Positions 18,729 through 29,046 of a DNA stretch of 64,000 nt are shown here, in pieces. The notes under the pieces are model-generated. The model did no database searches. It had not been told where the DNA came from and saw only the letters and a program-made list of their open reading frames with translations. The position numbers were made by a program, and so were the translations under genes. The stretch is from Sulfurovum sp. XGS-02 (GTDB lineage Bacteria; Campylobacterota; Campylobacteria; Campylobacterales; Sulfurovaceae): assembly GCF_023213175.1 (NCBI RefSeq), contig NZ_CP093312.1, positions 62,001-126,000 on the forward strand, given 5' to 3'. Numbering within the stretch: the stretch's first letter is position 1; the number at the start of each line of letters is the position of its first letter.

Positions 18729-20926
18729 TATTTTGCCTCCTCTTTATGTTTGCATTTAAAGCACTCATAGACATCACCGCTTTTGAGATTTTTGATCCCC
18801 ATAGTATAGCCACACTCCGGACATTTTTTGTCTACAGGCTCAAAGTTAGCGATGAATTTACATTTCGGGTAGTTTACACAACCAAAGAATTTGCCTCTTT
18901 TCCCTTCTCTCTCCTGGAGTTTCCCTCCGCATTCCGGACAGGGAACAGTAAGCTCTTTGGCAGGTTCAAGAGACTTTGCATTTTTACATTTCGGGTAGGC
19001 GGAACAGGCAAGGAACTTCCCTCTTTTAGAGTTTTTTATGACCATCATCGAACCGCATTTTTCACACTTTTCATCCGTCTCTTCCGGTCCTTCTACCTCT
19101 GTACCGTCCGGGTTCTTGGTGTATTTGCATTTAGGAAAATTGCTACATGCGATAAATTCGCCATAACGTCCTTTACGCAGAAGCAGTTCAGAGTCACACT
19201 TCGGACACTTTTCCCCTGTAGGGACTGCTACTTTAAGACTCTTGATCTTTTTCTTTCCCTCTTCTACCTTTTGTAAAAATGGGGTGTAGAATGCTTTGAG
19301 TACTGTCTGCCAGTCCGTATTTCCCTCTGCTATCTCATCAAGTGTCTCTTCCATGTTTGAGGTAAACCCGCTGTCTACGATCTCAGGAAAGTGCTTTTCA
19401 AGCATCTCAGTGACGGTAAAGGCAACCTCTGTAGGATGGATACGTTTTTTCTCTACTTCAATATACTTTCGTGTTTGAAGTGTGGTGACAGTGGGTGCAT
19501 AGGTACTCGGACGGCCGATACCCAGGGACTCCAGTTTTTTGATGAGACTGGCTTCGTTGTACCGTGCAGGAGGTTCTGTGAAGTGCTGTTCCTGCTTGAT
19601 GTCATCCAGGCTCACCGATTGACCTTTTTCCAGTTCCGGCAGAAGCTTGTCTTTATCGGTATACCCTGTGACTTTATAGAACCCATCAAAAAGGAGTTTT
19701 CTTCCGCTTGCTTTGAAGGTGCATTTATCCCCTTTGAAGAGAAGTGTTTGAGACTCCATCTCTGCTTCTGTCATCTGGCAGGCCAAGAAACGGTTATAGA
19801 TCAGTCTGTAGAGTTTCAGTTCATCGACAGAGAGATAGTCTGCCGCTGTCTTGCCGTCAAACTCGATCATCGTCGGACGGATCGCTTCATGGGCTTCTTG
19901 TGCCCCTTTGGACTTTGTGGCATAGTTTTTGGCTTTAGCCGGGAGATATTTCTCCCCGTACGTCTTTTGGATGTGTTCTCTTGCTGCGGTTACCGCCTCT
20001 TTTGCAAGATTGAGCGAGTCGGTTCTCATATAGGTGATGACACCCATGGTACCCTTGTCGGTTTTCACTCCTTCATAGAGTTTCTGTGCAACCATCATTG
20101 TTTTTTTAGGTGAAAATCCCAGTTGGGTAGAGGCTGTTTGCTGCAGGGTTGATGTCATGAACGGCGGAGGTGTTTTGGTCTTTCTTTTGGTCTTTTCGAG
20201 TGAAGCGACAACGAATGATTCACTTTTGGCCGAAGTGACGATCTCCGTGGCATCTGCTTCTGTTTTAATCGTCAGCTTCTCTATCTTCAGACCGTTATAG
20301 TCATAGATAGAGGCTTCGATATCTTTTTCAAACCGTGCATCGATCGTCCAGTACTCTTCAGGCACGAATGCTTTGATCTCACGTTCTCTGTCTACGACCA
20401 GTTTTAGTGTCGAACTTTGTACTCTACCGGCACTCAGCCCTTTTTGGATCTTACTTGCAAGCAGAGGCGAAAGTTTGTACCCTACAATACGGTCAAGCAG
20501 TCTTCTTGTCTGCTGTGCATCCACAGAGTCCATATCGACTTTACGCGGTGTTTCAAGAGCATGCTGTATGGCATTTTTGGTGATCTCATGAAAGACGATA
20601 CGAGGAAGCTCCGTAGGCTCTTTCCCGATCGCCTTGGCAATATGGTACCCGATAGCCTCACCCTCGCGGTCCTCATCCGTCGCGATAAACACTGTCTCTG
20701 CCTCTTTGGAAAGTTTTTTTAACTCTTTGACTGTGGGGTTCGCATCTCTTGGAATGGAGTACTTGGGTATAAGGTCACCGTTTTCATCATCTACCGTAAT
20801 ACCAAAAGTACTTTTTGGAAGGTCACGGATATGCCCTTTTGAGGCGATGACTTTATAGTCTTTATTTAAGAAACTGGTAATGGTACGTGCTTTAGCAGGT
20901 GATTCTACTATAATTAGGTTTTTCAT
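18728..20926 (-). CDS. topA: DNA topoisomerase I
   Basis: Type IA topoisomerase that relaxes negative supercoils. The Toprim domain starts MKNLIIVESPAKART and includes the acidic TDEDREGEAI. The catalytic tyrosine is in GVITYMRTDSLNLA. The C-terminal part has four zinc-ribbon units, each with two CxxC-type pairs (from CPKCDSEL, CEKCGSMM, CPECGGKL and CPECGYTM). The length of 732 aa is normal. Confidence 0.96.
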   Translation of the reverse strand: MKNLIIVESPAKARTITSFLNKDYKVIASKGHIRDLPKSTFGITVDDENGDLIPKYSIPRDANPTVKELKKLSKEAETVFIATDEDREGEAIGYHIAKAIGKEPTELPRIVFHEITKNAIQHALETPRKVDMDSVDAQQTRRLLDRIVGYKLSPLLASKIQKGLSAGRVQSSTLKLVVDREREIKAFVPEEYWTIDARFEKDIEASIYDYNGLKIEKLTIKTEADATEIVTSAKSESFVVASLEKTKRKTKTPPPFMTSTLQQTASTQLGFSPKKTMMVAQKLYEGVKTDKGTMGVITYMRTDSLNLAKEAVTAAREHIQKTYGEKYLPAKAKNYATKSKGAQEAHEAIRPTMIEFDGKTAADYLSVDELKLYRLIYNRFLACQMTEAEMESQTLLFKGDKCTFKASGRKLLFDGFYKVTGYTDKDKLLPELEKGQSVSLDDIKQEQHFTEPPARYNEASLIKKLESLGIGRPSTYAPTVTTLQTRKYIEVEKKRIHPTEVAFTVTEMLEKHFPEIVDSGFTSNMEETLDEIAEGNTDWQTVLKAFYTPFLQKVEEGKKKIKSLKVAVPTGEKCPKCDSELLLRKGRYGEFIACSNFPKCKYTKNPDGTEVEGPEETDEKCEKCGSMMVIKNSKRGKFLACSAYPKCKNAKSLEPAKELTVPCPECGGKLQEREGKRGKFFGCVNYPKCKFIANFEPVDKKCPECGYTMGIKNLKSGDVYECFKCKHKEEAK

Positions 20927-21050
20927 ATTTACTTACTTTATACTGAACAATTTTTGGCATTGTAACACAAAAGAGAGTAAAAGCAAGAGAAGAGTATTAT
21001 TTTAAGCAAGTATAATTAAGAAAACAAGTAATAACCAAGGACTTCGATAG

Positions 21051-22847
21051 GTGTGTGCAATATTTGGAATTATCGGAACCTATGAGGAGGAAGCCGCCAA
21101 AGAGGCTTTTCAATCATTGACTCATCGGGGGATAGATGCACAGTATACTTCAGCGAATGGCCACTGTTTTCTTGGTGTACATCGGCTTGCTGTGACCGAT
21201 GTAACGAAATCACCCACTAAAATCATGAACCGTACTGGGATACAGATACTTTTTAACGGTGAAATTTATAATTATGAAATATTGGCGGAAGAACTTCAGC
21301 TGAATAAACCAAGTGAGGCCGATGTCCTCTATGAAGCATACAGGGTATGGGGAGATGATTTTGTCATACACCTTCGGGGAATGTTCGCCATCGCTATCAT
21401 TGAAGATGTTCAGGTCAAGTTATTCCGCGACCCTTTTGGAAAGAAACCGATCTATTACAGTTTAGATGCCCAAAGATTTATATTTGCCAGCGAAATGAAA
21501 GCCATCCATTCGCTCATCCCGCTTACGTTTAATAGACAGATATTGACACAGTACTTCTCTTTTCAAACACCGCTTTCTCCTCAGACCTTTGATAGGCATA
21601 TCTATCAAGTGGATGCAGGGGAGATGGTAACCTTTACTTTAGAGGGAAAGAGGGTAACAAGGAAAAAGTATTATTCCCCGCTCAGAAATACACAAGTCAT
21701 AGAGAACGAAGAGTGTGCAGTAGAAGCGTTGGAAAAAGTACTTCTGGAGTCCGTATCGCTGCGCTTACCCAAAGAGGTCAAGTTCGCCTGTTTGCTTTCC
21801 GGAGGTGTGGATTCTTCTCTCATCTCTGCCATGGCTTCTTTGGAGCAAAGGATAGATACCTTCAGTATAGGGTATGAAGGGTATGAGAAGTATGATGAAC
21901 GTCCTTTTGCCAGAGTGGTAGCAGAGCATATAGACTCCAACCATCATGAAGTATGCTTTAGTAAAGCAGATTTTTTGCAAACGATTGAGGAGGTGGTCTC
22001 TTCTTTGGATGAACCTTTGGCGGACCCTGCCATGTTGCCGCTTTACCATTTGATGAAAACAGTTCATCAAGAGGGATTTAAGGTGGTGTTGACGGGGGAT
22101 GGAAGTGATGAACTTTTTATGGGCTACAGGACCTATAAGGAGTTTTATGATCTTGAACAGGCCAAGGGCTTGGAGTTCAAAGGGTGGCTGCAGCACTATT
22201 TCAAATCGCATTTTTCTATGCATAAAGAGTGGGAGTGGTACAAACGTGTCTTTGAAGAGAGTTTACTGTTTCGCTCCACAGCAGAAATCTTTACCGATCT
22301 TCAGCAAAATAGACTTCTGCGTATGAATGTAAAAGATAACCACTCTGTCAAAGCACTTGAACCCTACAGGGAAGAGTTTGAAAAAAGCGGGCGCACCTCG
22401 CCTATAGAGTGGTATAGTTTTGTAGATCTCAAAGTGATGCTGGGGAATGTCTTTTTACGCAAACTTGACCGCATGAGCATGGCACACAGTGTCGAGGCAA
22501 GAAGTCCATTCTTGGACAAAGAAGTGGTCGCTACAGCATTCTCCTGCAGGCCTGAGATTCGTATGATGAAACCCTCCAAGGCACTGGTGAAACATGTCGC
22601 GAGAAAGTATCTTCCCAAAGAGATCGTGGATCGCAAGAAAAAAGGGTTTAACTATCCCTACATAGAATGGCTACAGGAGAGTGGGGAGTTGGAGGTCATT
22701 AGGCGGATACAAGCAAAAATGAACCTTTTTAATGAAAGTGAACTTGGAATGTATTTGGAAAAAGGGAAACAAGGGATGTTCAAGCAACATCTTTTCTCAC
22801 TCTATATGTTATGTAAATGGTTGGAAAAAGTATATGGTAGATCCTAG
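21051..22847 (+). CDS. asnB: Asparagine synthase (glutamine-hydrolysing)
   Basis: Makes asparagine from aspartate with glutamine as the nitrogen donor. The start is GTG at 21051, placing the glutaminase nucleophile at C2 (MCAIFGIIG). The amidotransferase domain spans about residues 1-190, with SLTHRGIDAQYT and FNGEIYNYEIL. The synthetase domain holds the PP-loop LLSGGVDSSLISAM and VLTGDGSDELFMGY. The 598-aa length fits AsnB. Some such enzymes amidate surface polysaccharides, and the glycan locus begins 1.6 kb on, so a role there cannot be excluded. Confidence 0.85.
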   Translation: MCAIFGIIGTYEEEAAKEAFQSLTHRGIDAQYTSANGHCFLGVHRLAVTDVTKSPTKIMNRTGIQILFNGEIYNYEILAEELQLNKPSEADVLYEAYRVWGDDFVIHLRGMFAIAIIEDVQVKLFRDPFGKKPIYYSLDAQRFIFASEMKAIHSLIPLTFNRQILTQYFSFQTPLSPQTFDRHIYQVDAGEMVTFTLEGKRVTRKKYYSPLRNTQVIENEECAVEALEKVLLESVSLRLPKEVKFACLLSGGVDSSLISAMASLEQRIDTFSIGYEGYEKYDERPFARVVAEHIDSNHHEVCFSKADFLQTIEEVVSSLDEPLADPAMLPLYHLMKTVHQEGFKVVLTGDGSDELFMGYRTYKEFYDLEQAKGLEFKGWLQHYFKSHFSMHKEWEWYKRVFEESLLFRSTAEIFTDLQQNRLLRMNVKDNHSVKALEPYREEFEKSGRTSPIEWYSFVDLKVMLGNVFLRKLDRMSMAHSVEARSPFLDKEVVATAFSCRPEIRMMKPSKALVKHVARKYLPKEIVDRKKKGFNYPYIEWLQESGELEVIRRIQAKMNLFNESELGMYLEKGKQGMFKQHLFSLYMLCKWLEKVYGRS

Positions 22848-22878
22848 GTAACGATTCACATTACCCAGGGCTTTGCAG

Positions 22879-23445
22879 TTAACTGTTTTTAAGGATTCTT
22901 GGAAGGGTGATACCTGTTTGGCTTTGGTATTTGCCTGCTCTGTCGCTATAGGTCGTTTCACATTGCTCATCTCCCTGCAGGAAGAGTACCTGTGCGATAC
23001 CTTCATTGGCATAGATCTTCGCAGGCAGCGGTGTCGTGTTGGATATCTCTATCGTGATATGCCCTTCAAAGCCAGGCTCGAACGGTGTCACATTGACGAT
23101 GATACCGCAGCGTGCATAGGTACTTTTTCCTAGACAGATCGCTAAGGTATCACTTGGCATTTTAAAGTACTCTACGGTTCTTGCAAGGGCAAAAGAGTTA
23201 GGAGGCACGATACAGACATCCCCTTTGAAATCCACCACATTGTTTTCATTGAAATCTTTTGGATCCACCACTTCTGCGTTGATGTTCGTAAAGATCTTGA
23301 ATTCATCCGTGACACGAATGTCATACCCATATGAGCTTAGCCCGTAACTGACAACTCCTTCTCCTACCAACCCCTCACAAAAAGGTGTGATCATTGCTTC
23401 GTTCAGTGATTTTTCGCGTATCCATTTATCGGATTTTAGTCCCAT
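22879..23445 (-). CDS. dcd: dCTP deaminase
   Basis: Deaminates dCTP to dUTP for thymidylate synthesis. The 188-aa protein has the trimeric dUTPase-like fold, with SSYGYDIRV near the start, [31 protein letters not shown] in the active site (catalytic Glu in FEG) and a closing C-terminal lid. It follows the SurA-like gene on the minus strand after 26 bp and is convergent with asnB. Confidence 0.94.
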   Translation of the reverse strand: MGLKSDKWIREKSLNEAMITPFCEGLVGEGVVSYGLSSYGYDIRVTDEFKIFTNINAEVVDPKDFNENNVVDFKGDVCIVPPNSFALARTVEYFKMPSDTLAICLGKSTYARCGIIVNVTPFEPGFEGHITIEISNTTPLPAKIYANEGIAQVLFLQGDEQCETTYSDRAGKYQSQTGITLPRILKNS

Positions 23446-23471
23446 ATTCTTCCTTCCTTTTAAATAATATC

Positions 23472-24287
23472 TTATCTGAGTATTTGTATATCAGCGTTTG
23501 TTTTGATCTTTTCAAAATAATCTTTGAGCGCTTTGCTTTGCTGCTGTTGTCTCCATTTTGCAGCAACGGTACCCTGGGCTGCTTCAAAAGACATATTTAC
23601 CTTGCCCTTTTTGGAAAGTACTTTATAGCTTATATATCGGTCTCCCGCATTAAAAGGGCGTGTAAACGAACCATCCTGTGTTTGCAAGATACTTCCAAGC
23701 AAAGCAGAGTTGAGGTCCTCGGTTTGTTTTGTAACAGAACGGCTTTTTACACCTTTTGGATTTTTGGTTTGAAGAAATTGCTTTATGACCTTTTCAGAGG
23801 GTGCAGAGTATTCGACCAGCTTGACAGTGGCAGGAATGGTAAATTCATCTTGGTGGTTTCTGTAAAAAAGCTTGAGTTCATCTTCACTTGGCGCGGGGAT
23901 GGAGCTGACCACATTCTCCTGAAAGAACTTCTCTTTTTTCATCGCCTCTTTGACACTTGCCCGATATTGGTTCCATGTGGTACCCTGCTCTTTGAGGATC
24001 TTTTGCATTTTAGGAACAGTAAGATTATTCTGTGCCGCGATCGCAGATATCTTTTCATCGATATCCGCTTCAGCGATCTGCACATCTTTCATGGCTGATT
24101 TTTGCAGTCGGTCCTGGATAAGAAGATCTGTGGCTTGCTTCTTTGAAACCTGCATCTGCTGTTGTACGGCACGTATCTCTGCAGTAGTGATAGGTTCCCC
24201 CTCAACGATAATGGCAATGGCATCCACCATTTTTGCCTGCGAGAGTGTTAGTAAAGTGATCAGTCCAAATAGAATAAGTTTTTTCAT
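23472..24287 (-). CDS. SurA N-terminal domain periplasmic chaperone (PEB4/CBF2-like)
   Basis: A 271-aa exported protein with a signal peptide ([18 protein letters not shown]). The SurA-type N-terminal chaperone domain follows, with [15 protein letters not shown] and [25 protein letters not shown]. The region after about residue 120 sits where a parvulin PPIase domain is expected but is weakly conserved, so isomerase activity is uncertain. Campylobacter PEB4 and H. pylori HP0175 have comparable size and aid outer-membrane protein folding. Confidence 0.75.
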   Translation of the reverse strand: MKKLILFGLITLLTLSQAKMVDAIAIIVEGEPITTAEIRAVQQQMQVSKKQATDLLIQDRLQKSAMKDVQIAEADIDEKISAIAAQNNLTVPKMQKILKEQGTTWNQYRASVKEAMKKEKFFQENVVSSIPAPSEDELKLFYRNHQDEFTIPATVKLVEYSAPSEKVIKQFLQTKNPKGVKSRSVTKQTEDLNSALLGSILQTQDGSFTRPFNAGDRYISYKVLSKKGKVNMSFEAAQGTVAAKWRQQQQSKALKDYFEKIKTNADIQILR

Positions 24288-24503
24288 ATAGTTTCGTTTC
24301 CCTAATAAGTTGGAAAATTATAGCATAATCGGGTAAATGTTTAGGATATAATACTTTTTCATAGCAAATTGACACATCAATGTGAATATCATCAGCTTCA
24401 CAGAGACATTCCAAAAAGCTGTATATTTTATATAGATGTATGATTAATTCTGTTTAGATATAATTTTTATATTAAAAAATTAGATTTATATATGGAGAGG
24501 GTA
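24288..24503. promoter_or_regulatory. Promoter region of the glycosylation locus
   Basis: A 216-bp non-coding gap between the minus-strand chaperone gene and the first glycan gene. TATAAT at 24459-24464 is a strong -10 for the plus strand without an obvious -35. A small palindrome, CACAT-CA-ATGTG (24373-24384), lies upstream and could be an operator. GGAGAGGGTA stands before the ATG at 24504. It is the only sizeable gap before the end of the locus near 44.4 kb. Confidence 0.5.
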
Positions 24504-25472
24504 ATGAGTAAAAAGAATTTTGCACTGATCGGTGCTGCAGGATATATTGCCCCAAGGCATATGAAGGCTATTAAAGAGACAGGAAATGATCTTGTCGCAG
24601 CCCTTGATCCTTATGATGGCATAGGAATCATGGATAGTCATTTCCCTCAGGCAGACTTCTTTACTGAATTTGAACGTTTTGACAGATTCGTAGATAAATG
24701 GAGAAGAAATACAGGTAAAAAAATTGATTATGTTTCAATCTGTTCTCCGAACTATCTACATGATTCTCATATACGATTTGCCCTAAAAAGTGGTGCCGAT
24801 GCCATTTGTGAAAAACCTCTTGTTCTCAATCCTTGGAATATCGATCAATTAAAAATTATCGAAGAAGAAACAGGTCATAAAGTCTATAACATTCTGCAAC
24901 TCAGACTTCACCCTTCTATCATTGCACTAAAAGAGAAAGTGCAAAAAGAGTTGGCAGAAAATCCTGATAAAATCTATGATATTGACTTGACCTATTTGAC
25001 TTCAAGGGGTAAATGGTATTTTATTTCATGGAAAGGAAATGAAGCAAAGTCAGGAGGGATCGCATCCAATATCGGTGTACACTTTTATGATATGCTCTGC
25101 TGGATATTCGGTGATGTAGAAGAGAATATTGTACACCTTAAAGCACCAGATACCAATGCCGGCTTCTTCAAACTCAAAAATGCCAATGTAAGATGGTTCC
25201 TATCAGTCAATTATGACTATATCCCTGAAGAGGTAAAAGCAGAGGGACAGAGAACCTATAGAAGTATCACTGTAGATGGAGAAGAGATAGAGTTCTCTGG
25301 GGGTTTTACAGACCTGCATACAAGATCATATGAAGAGATACTCAAAGGAAACGGATTTGGATTGGATGAGGCATATGGTTCTATCAGCACCGTATCTACT
25401 ATACGAAATCTTGCCCCTGTCGGACTTCAAGGTGACTATCATCCTTTCTGTAAAAAGGTGATCGGTGAATAA
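24504..25472 (+). CDS. wlbA: UDP-N-acetylglucosaminuronate 3-dehydrogenase (WlbA/WbpB type)
   Basis: Gfo/Idh/MocA-family NAD-dependent enzyme that oxidises C3 of UDP-GlcNAcA in the route to UDP-GlcNAc3NAcA. The sequence [20 protein letters not shown], the [15 protein letters not shown] segment and the catalytic-lysine motif [10 protein letters not shown] are close to WlbA/WbpB proteins. ATG 24504 is preferred over 24492 because GGAGAGGG precedes it. It is the first gene of the locus. The UDP-GlcNAc 6-dehydrogenase (WbpA) needed earlier is not in this window. Confidence 0.85.
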   Translation: MSKKNFALIGAAGYIAPRHMKAIKETGNDLVAALDPYDGIGIMDSHFPQADFFTEFERFDRFVDKWRRNTGKKIDYVSICSPNYLHDSHIRFALKSGADAICEKPLVLNPWNIDQLKIIEEETGHKVYNILQLRLHPSIIALKEKVQKELAENPDKIYDIDLTYLTSRGKWYFISWKGNEAKSGGIASNIGVHFYDMLCWIFGDVEENIVHLKAPDTNAGFFKLKNANVRWFLSVNYDYIPEEVKAEGQRTYRSITVDGEEIEFSGGFTDLHTRSYEEILKGNGFGLDEAYGSISTVSTIRNLAPVGLQGDYHPFCKKVIGE

Positions 25473-26034
25473 TTTCTTTGTGCATGAGAGCAGTTATGTG
25501 GATGACCATGTAAGTATTGGGGGTAATACCCGTATTTGGCACTTCTCTCATATTCTTTCAAACACAACTATAGGAATGGATTGCTCTTTTGGACAAAATT
25601 GTGTGGTGGGCCCTAAAGTAAATATCGGCAATGGCGTGAAAGTACAGAATAATGTCTCCATCTATGAAGGGGTTGAAGTAGAGGACGATGTTTTTCTTGG
25701 GCCTTCTATGGTTTTTACTAATGTCATAAACCCAAGAGCATTCATACAAAGAAAAGAAGAATTTAAAAAGACCCTACTTAAAAAAGGATGTTCCATAGGC
25801 GCAAACGTAACAATCGTATGCGGTATCACGATAGGGGAATATGCTCTTATTGGTTCTGGTGCAGTTGTTAACAGAGATGTCAAACCCTATGCCCTGATGG
25901 TAGGAGTTCCCGCTCAACAGATAGGATGGGTAGGTATTTCGGGTAATACATTGCAGTTTCATAATAATACTGCAGAAGATGAATTCGCACAGTATGAAAT
26001 AATCGAAGAAAATTTACAAGTGAGTAAAAAGTGA
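25465..26034 (+). CDS. wlbB: UDP-2-acetamido-3-amino-glucuronate N-acetyltransferase (WlbB/WbpD type)
   Basis: Left-handed beta-helix acetyltransferase of 189 aa that would acetylate the 3-amino group made by the aminotransferase next door. Hexapeptide repeats ([46 protein letters not shown]) and the PFVFTN-like loop [12 protein letters not shown] are as in WlbB/WbpD. The start is GTG 25465, overlapping the end of wlbA by 8 bases. Its 3' end overlaps the next gene by 4 bases. Confidence 0.85.
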   Translation: MNNFFVHESSYVDDHVSIGGNTRIWHFSHILSNTTIGMDCSFGQNCVVGPKVNIGNGVKVQNNVSIYEGVEVEDDVFLGPSMVFTNVINPRAFIQRKEEFKKTLLKKGCSIGANVTIVCGITIGEYALIGSGAVVNRDVKPYALMVGVPAQQIGWVGISGNTLQFHNNTAEDEFAQYEIIEENLQVSKK

Positions 26035-27116
26035 ATATAGATTTCGCGAAACTGCAATACCAATACCAACTCTATAAAATAGAGATAGATGAAGCAATAC
26101 ATGCTGTTCTGGATAAATCAAACTATATTATGGGTGAGGAGACAACCCAACTTGAATCATCTCTGCAAGAGTTTACTGGAGCGAAACATGCCATTACCTG
26201 TTCTTCAGGAACTGATGCATTATTGCTTGCCATGATGGCACTTGATATTCAACCAGGTGATGAGATCATCACAACACCCTTTACCTTCATCGCTACCGCA
26301 GAAACTATTGCTTTTTTGAAAGCAAAACCGGTCTTTGTGGATATAGATGTGAGAACCTATAATATCGATCCTTCAAAGATAGAAGAGAAGATCACAGACA
26401 AGACAAAAGCAATCATTCCTGTTTCACTCTATGGACAGCCTGCAGATATGGATACGATCCAAGCTATAGCGGACAGACACAACTTAAAAGTGATCATTGA
26501 TGGAGCACAGAGCTTTGGAAGTACCTACAAAGGAAAAACAGACAGTAATTTGGGAGATGTATCAACTACTTCTTTTTTCCCAGCAAAGCCGTTGGGATGC
26601 TTTGGTGATGGGGGTGCAGTGTTTACCAATGATGATGCATTGGCAGCAAAGATGAAGTCACTTAGAGTACATGGTCAGTCTAAAAGGTACCATCATCAGT
26701 ATATCGGTATGGGAGGGAGAATGGACACGATACAGGCAGCAGTATTGAATGTGAAGCTCAAGCATTATGAAAAAGATCTTGCTCTACGTCAGGAAGTTGC
26801 AGAGAAATATTCTAAAGCTTTAGAAGGGAAGGGTATTGTTTTACCTTTTATAGAAAAAGACGTAACTTCAGCGTGGGCTCAATACTCTGTCCGTGTACAA
26901 AATCGTGATGCAGTGCAAAGTAAACTCAAAGGTGAGGGCATTCCCACAGCGGTACATTATCCTATGCCTTTACATTTACAAGAATGTTTTAAGTATTTGG
27001 GATATCAAAAAGAAGATTTTCCTGTAGCTGAGCAGGTTTCAAATGAGATCATGAGCTTGCCTATGAATCCCTATTTAACTGATGAAGAAATTGGATATAT
27101 ATCTAGTAGCTTATGA
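26031..27116 (+). CDS. wlbC: UDP-2-acetamido-3-keto-glucuronate aminotransferase (WlbC/WbpE type)
   Basis: PLP aminotransferase of the DegT/DnrJ/EryC1/StrS family, 361 aa. The PLP lysine is K186 in [15 protein letters not shown], a signature of the WbpE/WlbC branch. [18 protein letters not shown] and [11 protein letters not shown] hold the cofactor. With the two genes before it, it forms the conserved dehydrogenase-acetyltransferase-aminotransferase trio. Start GTG 26031 overlaps wlbB; the 3' end overlaps wzx as ATGA. Confidence 0.88.
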   Translation: MNIDFAKLQYQYQLYKIEIDEAIHAVLDKSNYIMGEETTQLESSLQEFTGAKHAITCSSGTDALLLAMMALDIQPGDEIITTPFTFIATAETIAFLKAKPVFVDIDVRTYNIDPSKIEEKITDKTKAIIPVSLYGQPADMDTIQAIADRHNLKVIIDGAQSFGSTYKGKTDSNLGDVSTTSFFPAKPLGCFGDGGAVFTNDDALAAKMKSLRVHGQSKRYHHQYIGMGGRMDTIQAAVLNVKLKHYEKDLALRQEVAEKYSKALEGKGIVLPFIEKDVTSAWAQYSVRVQNRDAVQSKLKGEGIPTAVHYPMPLHLQECFKYLGYQKEDFPVAEQVSNEIMSLPMNPYLTDEEIGYISSSL

Positions 27117-28378
27117 TCAAAAAACTAAAACCTAAATCGGAATTTTCTCGTAATGTAGTTATATTGATGACAGGTACTACCATTGCACAGGCAATTCCCA
27201 TAGCTATTAGCCCCATTTTAACAAGGATATATACACCAGAGGATTTTGGTGTATTTGCTCTTTTTGTAGCAGTCGCTTCAATATTTGGAAGTGTTGCAAA
27301 TGGTAGGTATGAATTAGCCATAATGCTTCCAAGAAAAGATGAAGATGCTATAAATATATTTGCTTTAGGGTTTATCATCACTTCTTTTATCTCTCTGTTC
27401 CTTTTATTTTTAGTAATTTTATTTAATGATTATTTCACTGCTTTGTTTAATAATGATGAAATAGGTCTTTGGTTATATTTTGTACCTATTTCAGTATTGT
27501 TGACTGGCCTTTTCAATATCTTAAACTATTTTAACAATAGAATAAAAAACTATAAAGATATAGCAAATGCAACTATCTTGAAATCTATAGTTCTGGCTAT
27601 TACTCAATTAAGTATAGGTTTCATAAAGCAAGGAGTAAGTGGACTTGTAAGTGGGCAGTTGTTTTCGCAACTTGTAGCAAACACGAAACTTCTTACAAAT
27701 ATCATAAAAGACAAAGTACTTGTCTCTAAAATATCAAAAGTGAAGATTTTAGCTTTAGCAAAACGATATAAAAATTTTCCAAAATACTCCATGTGGGCTG
27801 CTTTAGCCAATACACTTTCACAACATCTTACCAATATCCTTATATCTACTTTTTATAGTATATCTACACTTGGTTTTTACTCTTTAGTGCAAAGAGTACT
27901 TGGCATGCCGGCGGCTCTTATAGGAGGTTCCATTGGTCAAGTATTTTTCCAACAAGCTACAAAAGAGAAACAACAAACTGGACGTGCGATTAAAACTTTT
28001 AATAAAACAGTAAAAAAGCTAATCATGATAGGATTGCCATCTTTTGGCATACTATTTTTCATAGTAGAAGACCTGTTTGCATTTGTATTTGGTGAGGAGT
28101 GGAGAATAGCGGGAGAATATGCCCAGATAGTGATCCCTTTATTTTTTATTAGGTTTGTAGTTAGCACCGTTAGTCAGTTAAATAGTATATTTGAAAAAAA
28201 TTTAAATGGTTTGTATATACAGGTGATTTTATTAACTACTGTAATAGGATTGTTTTTAATAGTAGACTTATACAGTATAGACTTTGAGGTCTTTTTAAAA
28301 TTAATGACATTATTTTTATTTGTAGAGTTTATCGCATTATATGTCTATTTATTTAATTTATCAAAAGGAAACATATGA
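27113..28378 (+). CDS. wzx: Polysaccharide/oligosaccharide flippase (Wzx type)
   Basis: A 421-aa membrane protein with about 12 membrane segments of the MOP flippase superfamily. The first part (ARGTTIAQAIPIAISPILTRIY-like: TGTTIAQAIPIAISPILTRIY) and GVSGLVSGQLFSQLVAN are typical of Wzx. It would move undecaprenyl-linked glycan to the periplasm, a step done by the ABC transporter PglK in Campylobacter jejuni; no PglK-like gene is present here. It overlaps both neighbours by 4 bases. Base composition becomes noticeably AT-richer from here on. Confidence 0.82.
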   Translation: MIKKLKPKSEFSRNVVILMTGTTIAQAIPIAISPILTRIYTPEDFGVFALFVAVASIFGSVANGRYELAIMLPRKDEDAINIFALGFIITSFISLFLLFLVILFNDYFTALFNNDEIGLWLYFVPISVLLTGLFNILNYFNNRIKNYKDIANATILKSIVLAITQLSIGFIKQGVSGLVSGQLFSQLVANTKLLTNIIKDKVLVSKISKVKILALAKRYKNFPKYSMWAALANTLSQHLTNILISTFYSISTLGFYSLVQRVLGMPAALIGGSIGQVFFQQATKEKQQTGRAIKTFNKTVKKLIMIGLPSFGILFFIVEDLFAFVFGEEWRIAGEYAQIVIPLFFIRFVVSTVSQLNSIFEKNLNGLYIQVILLTTVIGLFLIVDLYSIDFEVFLKLMTLFLFVEFIALYVYLFNLSKGNI

Positions 28379-29046
28379 TTAAAAAAAGTTTAAAGAAAAT
28401 CATGAATAAATTAGGTTATGAAATTGTAAAAAAGTACGATAGCGGTCATTTCAATGATGCCTTCACTCATAATGCCCTAGAAAATGTCGATGAGAAAAAT
28501 AAAAATTTTACCCACTTCATAAAAAATATTAAACAAGATTCTATATTCATTGAAAGTATTTTTAAAAAAGTTGATCAAATATACAATAATAATATGAAAT
28601 TTATTGATGTTGGTTGTGGTTCAGGTGTTTTAGTTGATAAATTAAAAACTAAATATAAAAATGGTGATATAAAAGGATGCGACTTTTCGAATACAAAAAT
28701 TTCTAATTGTTGTGAATATTATAAAAAAGATATTTTTTTTGTGCATGACATCAGTAAGAAATTAGAGGAAAAATATGATTTTATTGTTTGCACAGAAGTA
28801 TTAGAACACTTAAAAAATCCTAATAATGCGATTGAAAACTTATGTGATGCATTAAAAAGTAATGGTAAGCTATTGATTACTGTTCCAGATGGAAGAAGAG
28901 ATACTTTTGCAGGGCACATTCACTTTTGGAGTAAAGAAAGTTTCAAGCTTTTTATAGAGTCTTGTATAGGTTCTGACTTTAGTACTAATTTTAGTATGTA
29001 TTGTCAAAAAAATGTTGTTTTAATTACAAAAAAAGAGGAAAAATGA
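28375..29046 (+). CDS. Class I SAM-dependent methyltransferase
   Basis: A 223-aa protein with a methyltransferase domain: motif I is FIDVGCGSGVLVDKL, the acidic motif II region is IKGCDFS, and YDFIVCTEVLEHLKNP is the post-I motif of the Methyltransf_11 type. The N-terminal 60 residues are basic. The gene lies in the glycan locus, so an O-methylation of a sugar is the best guess, but the acceptor cannot be read from sequence. It overlaps wzx and the next gene by 4 bases each. Confidence 0.72.
   Translation: MIKKSLKKIMNKLGYEIVKKYDSGHFNDAFTHNALENVDEKNKNFTHFIKNIKQDSIFIESIFKKVDQIYNNNMKFIDVGCGSGVLVDKLKTKYKNGDIKGCDFSNTKISNCCEYYKKDIFFVHDISKKLEEKYDFIVCTEVLEHLKNPNNAIENLCDALKSNGKLLITVPDGRRDTFAGHIHFWSKESFKLFIESCIGSDFSTNFSMYCQKNVVLITKKEEK

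Noticed and set aside
24373-24384. CACAT-CA-ATGTG palindrome before wlbA as a further LexA-like site
   Set aside because: It does not share the ATGTCAA half-site and is too short to claim more than a possible operator.
28733-28740. Runs of eight T or A (28733-28740, 34462-34469, 36793-36800) as phase-variation tracts
   Set aside because: They are short, common in such AT-rich DNA, and all reading frames are intact. No long poly-G tract, the usual switch in this phylum, was seen.
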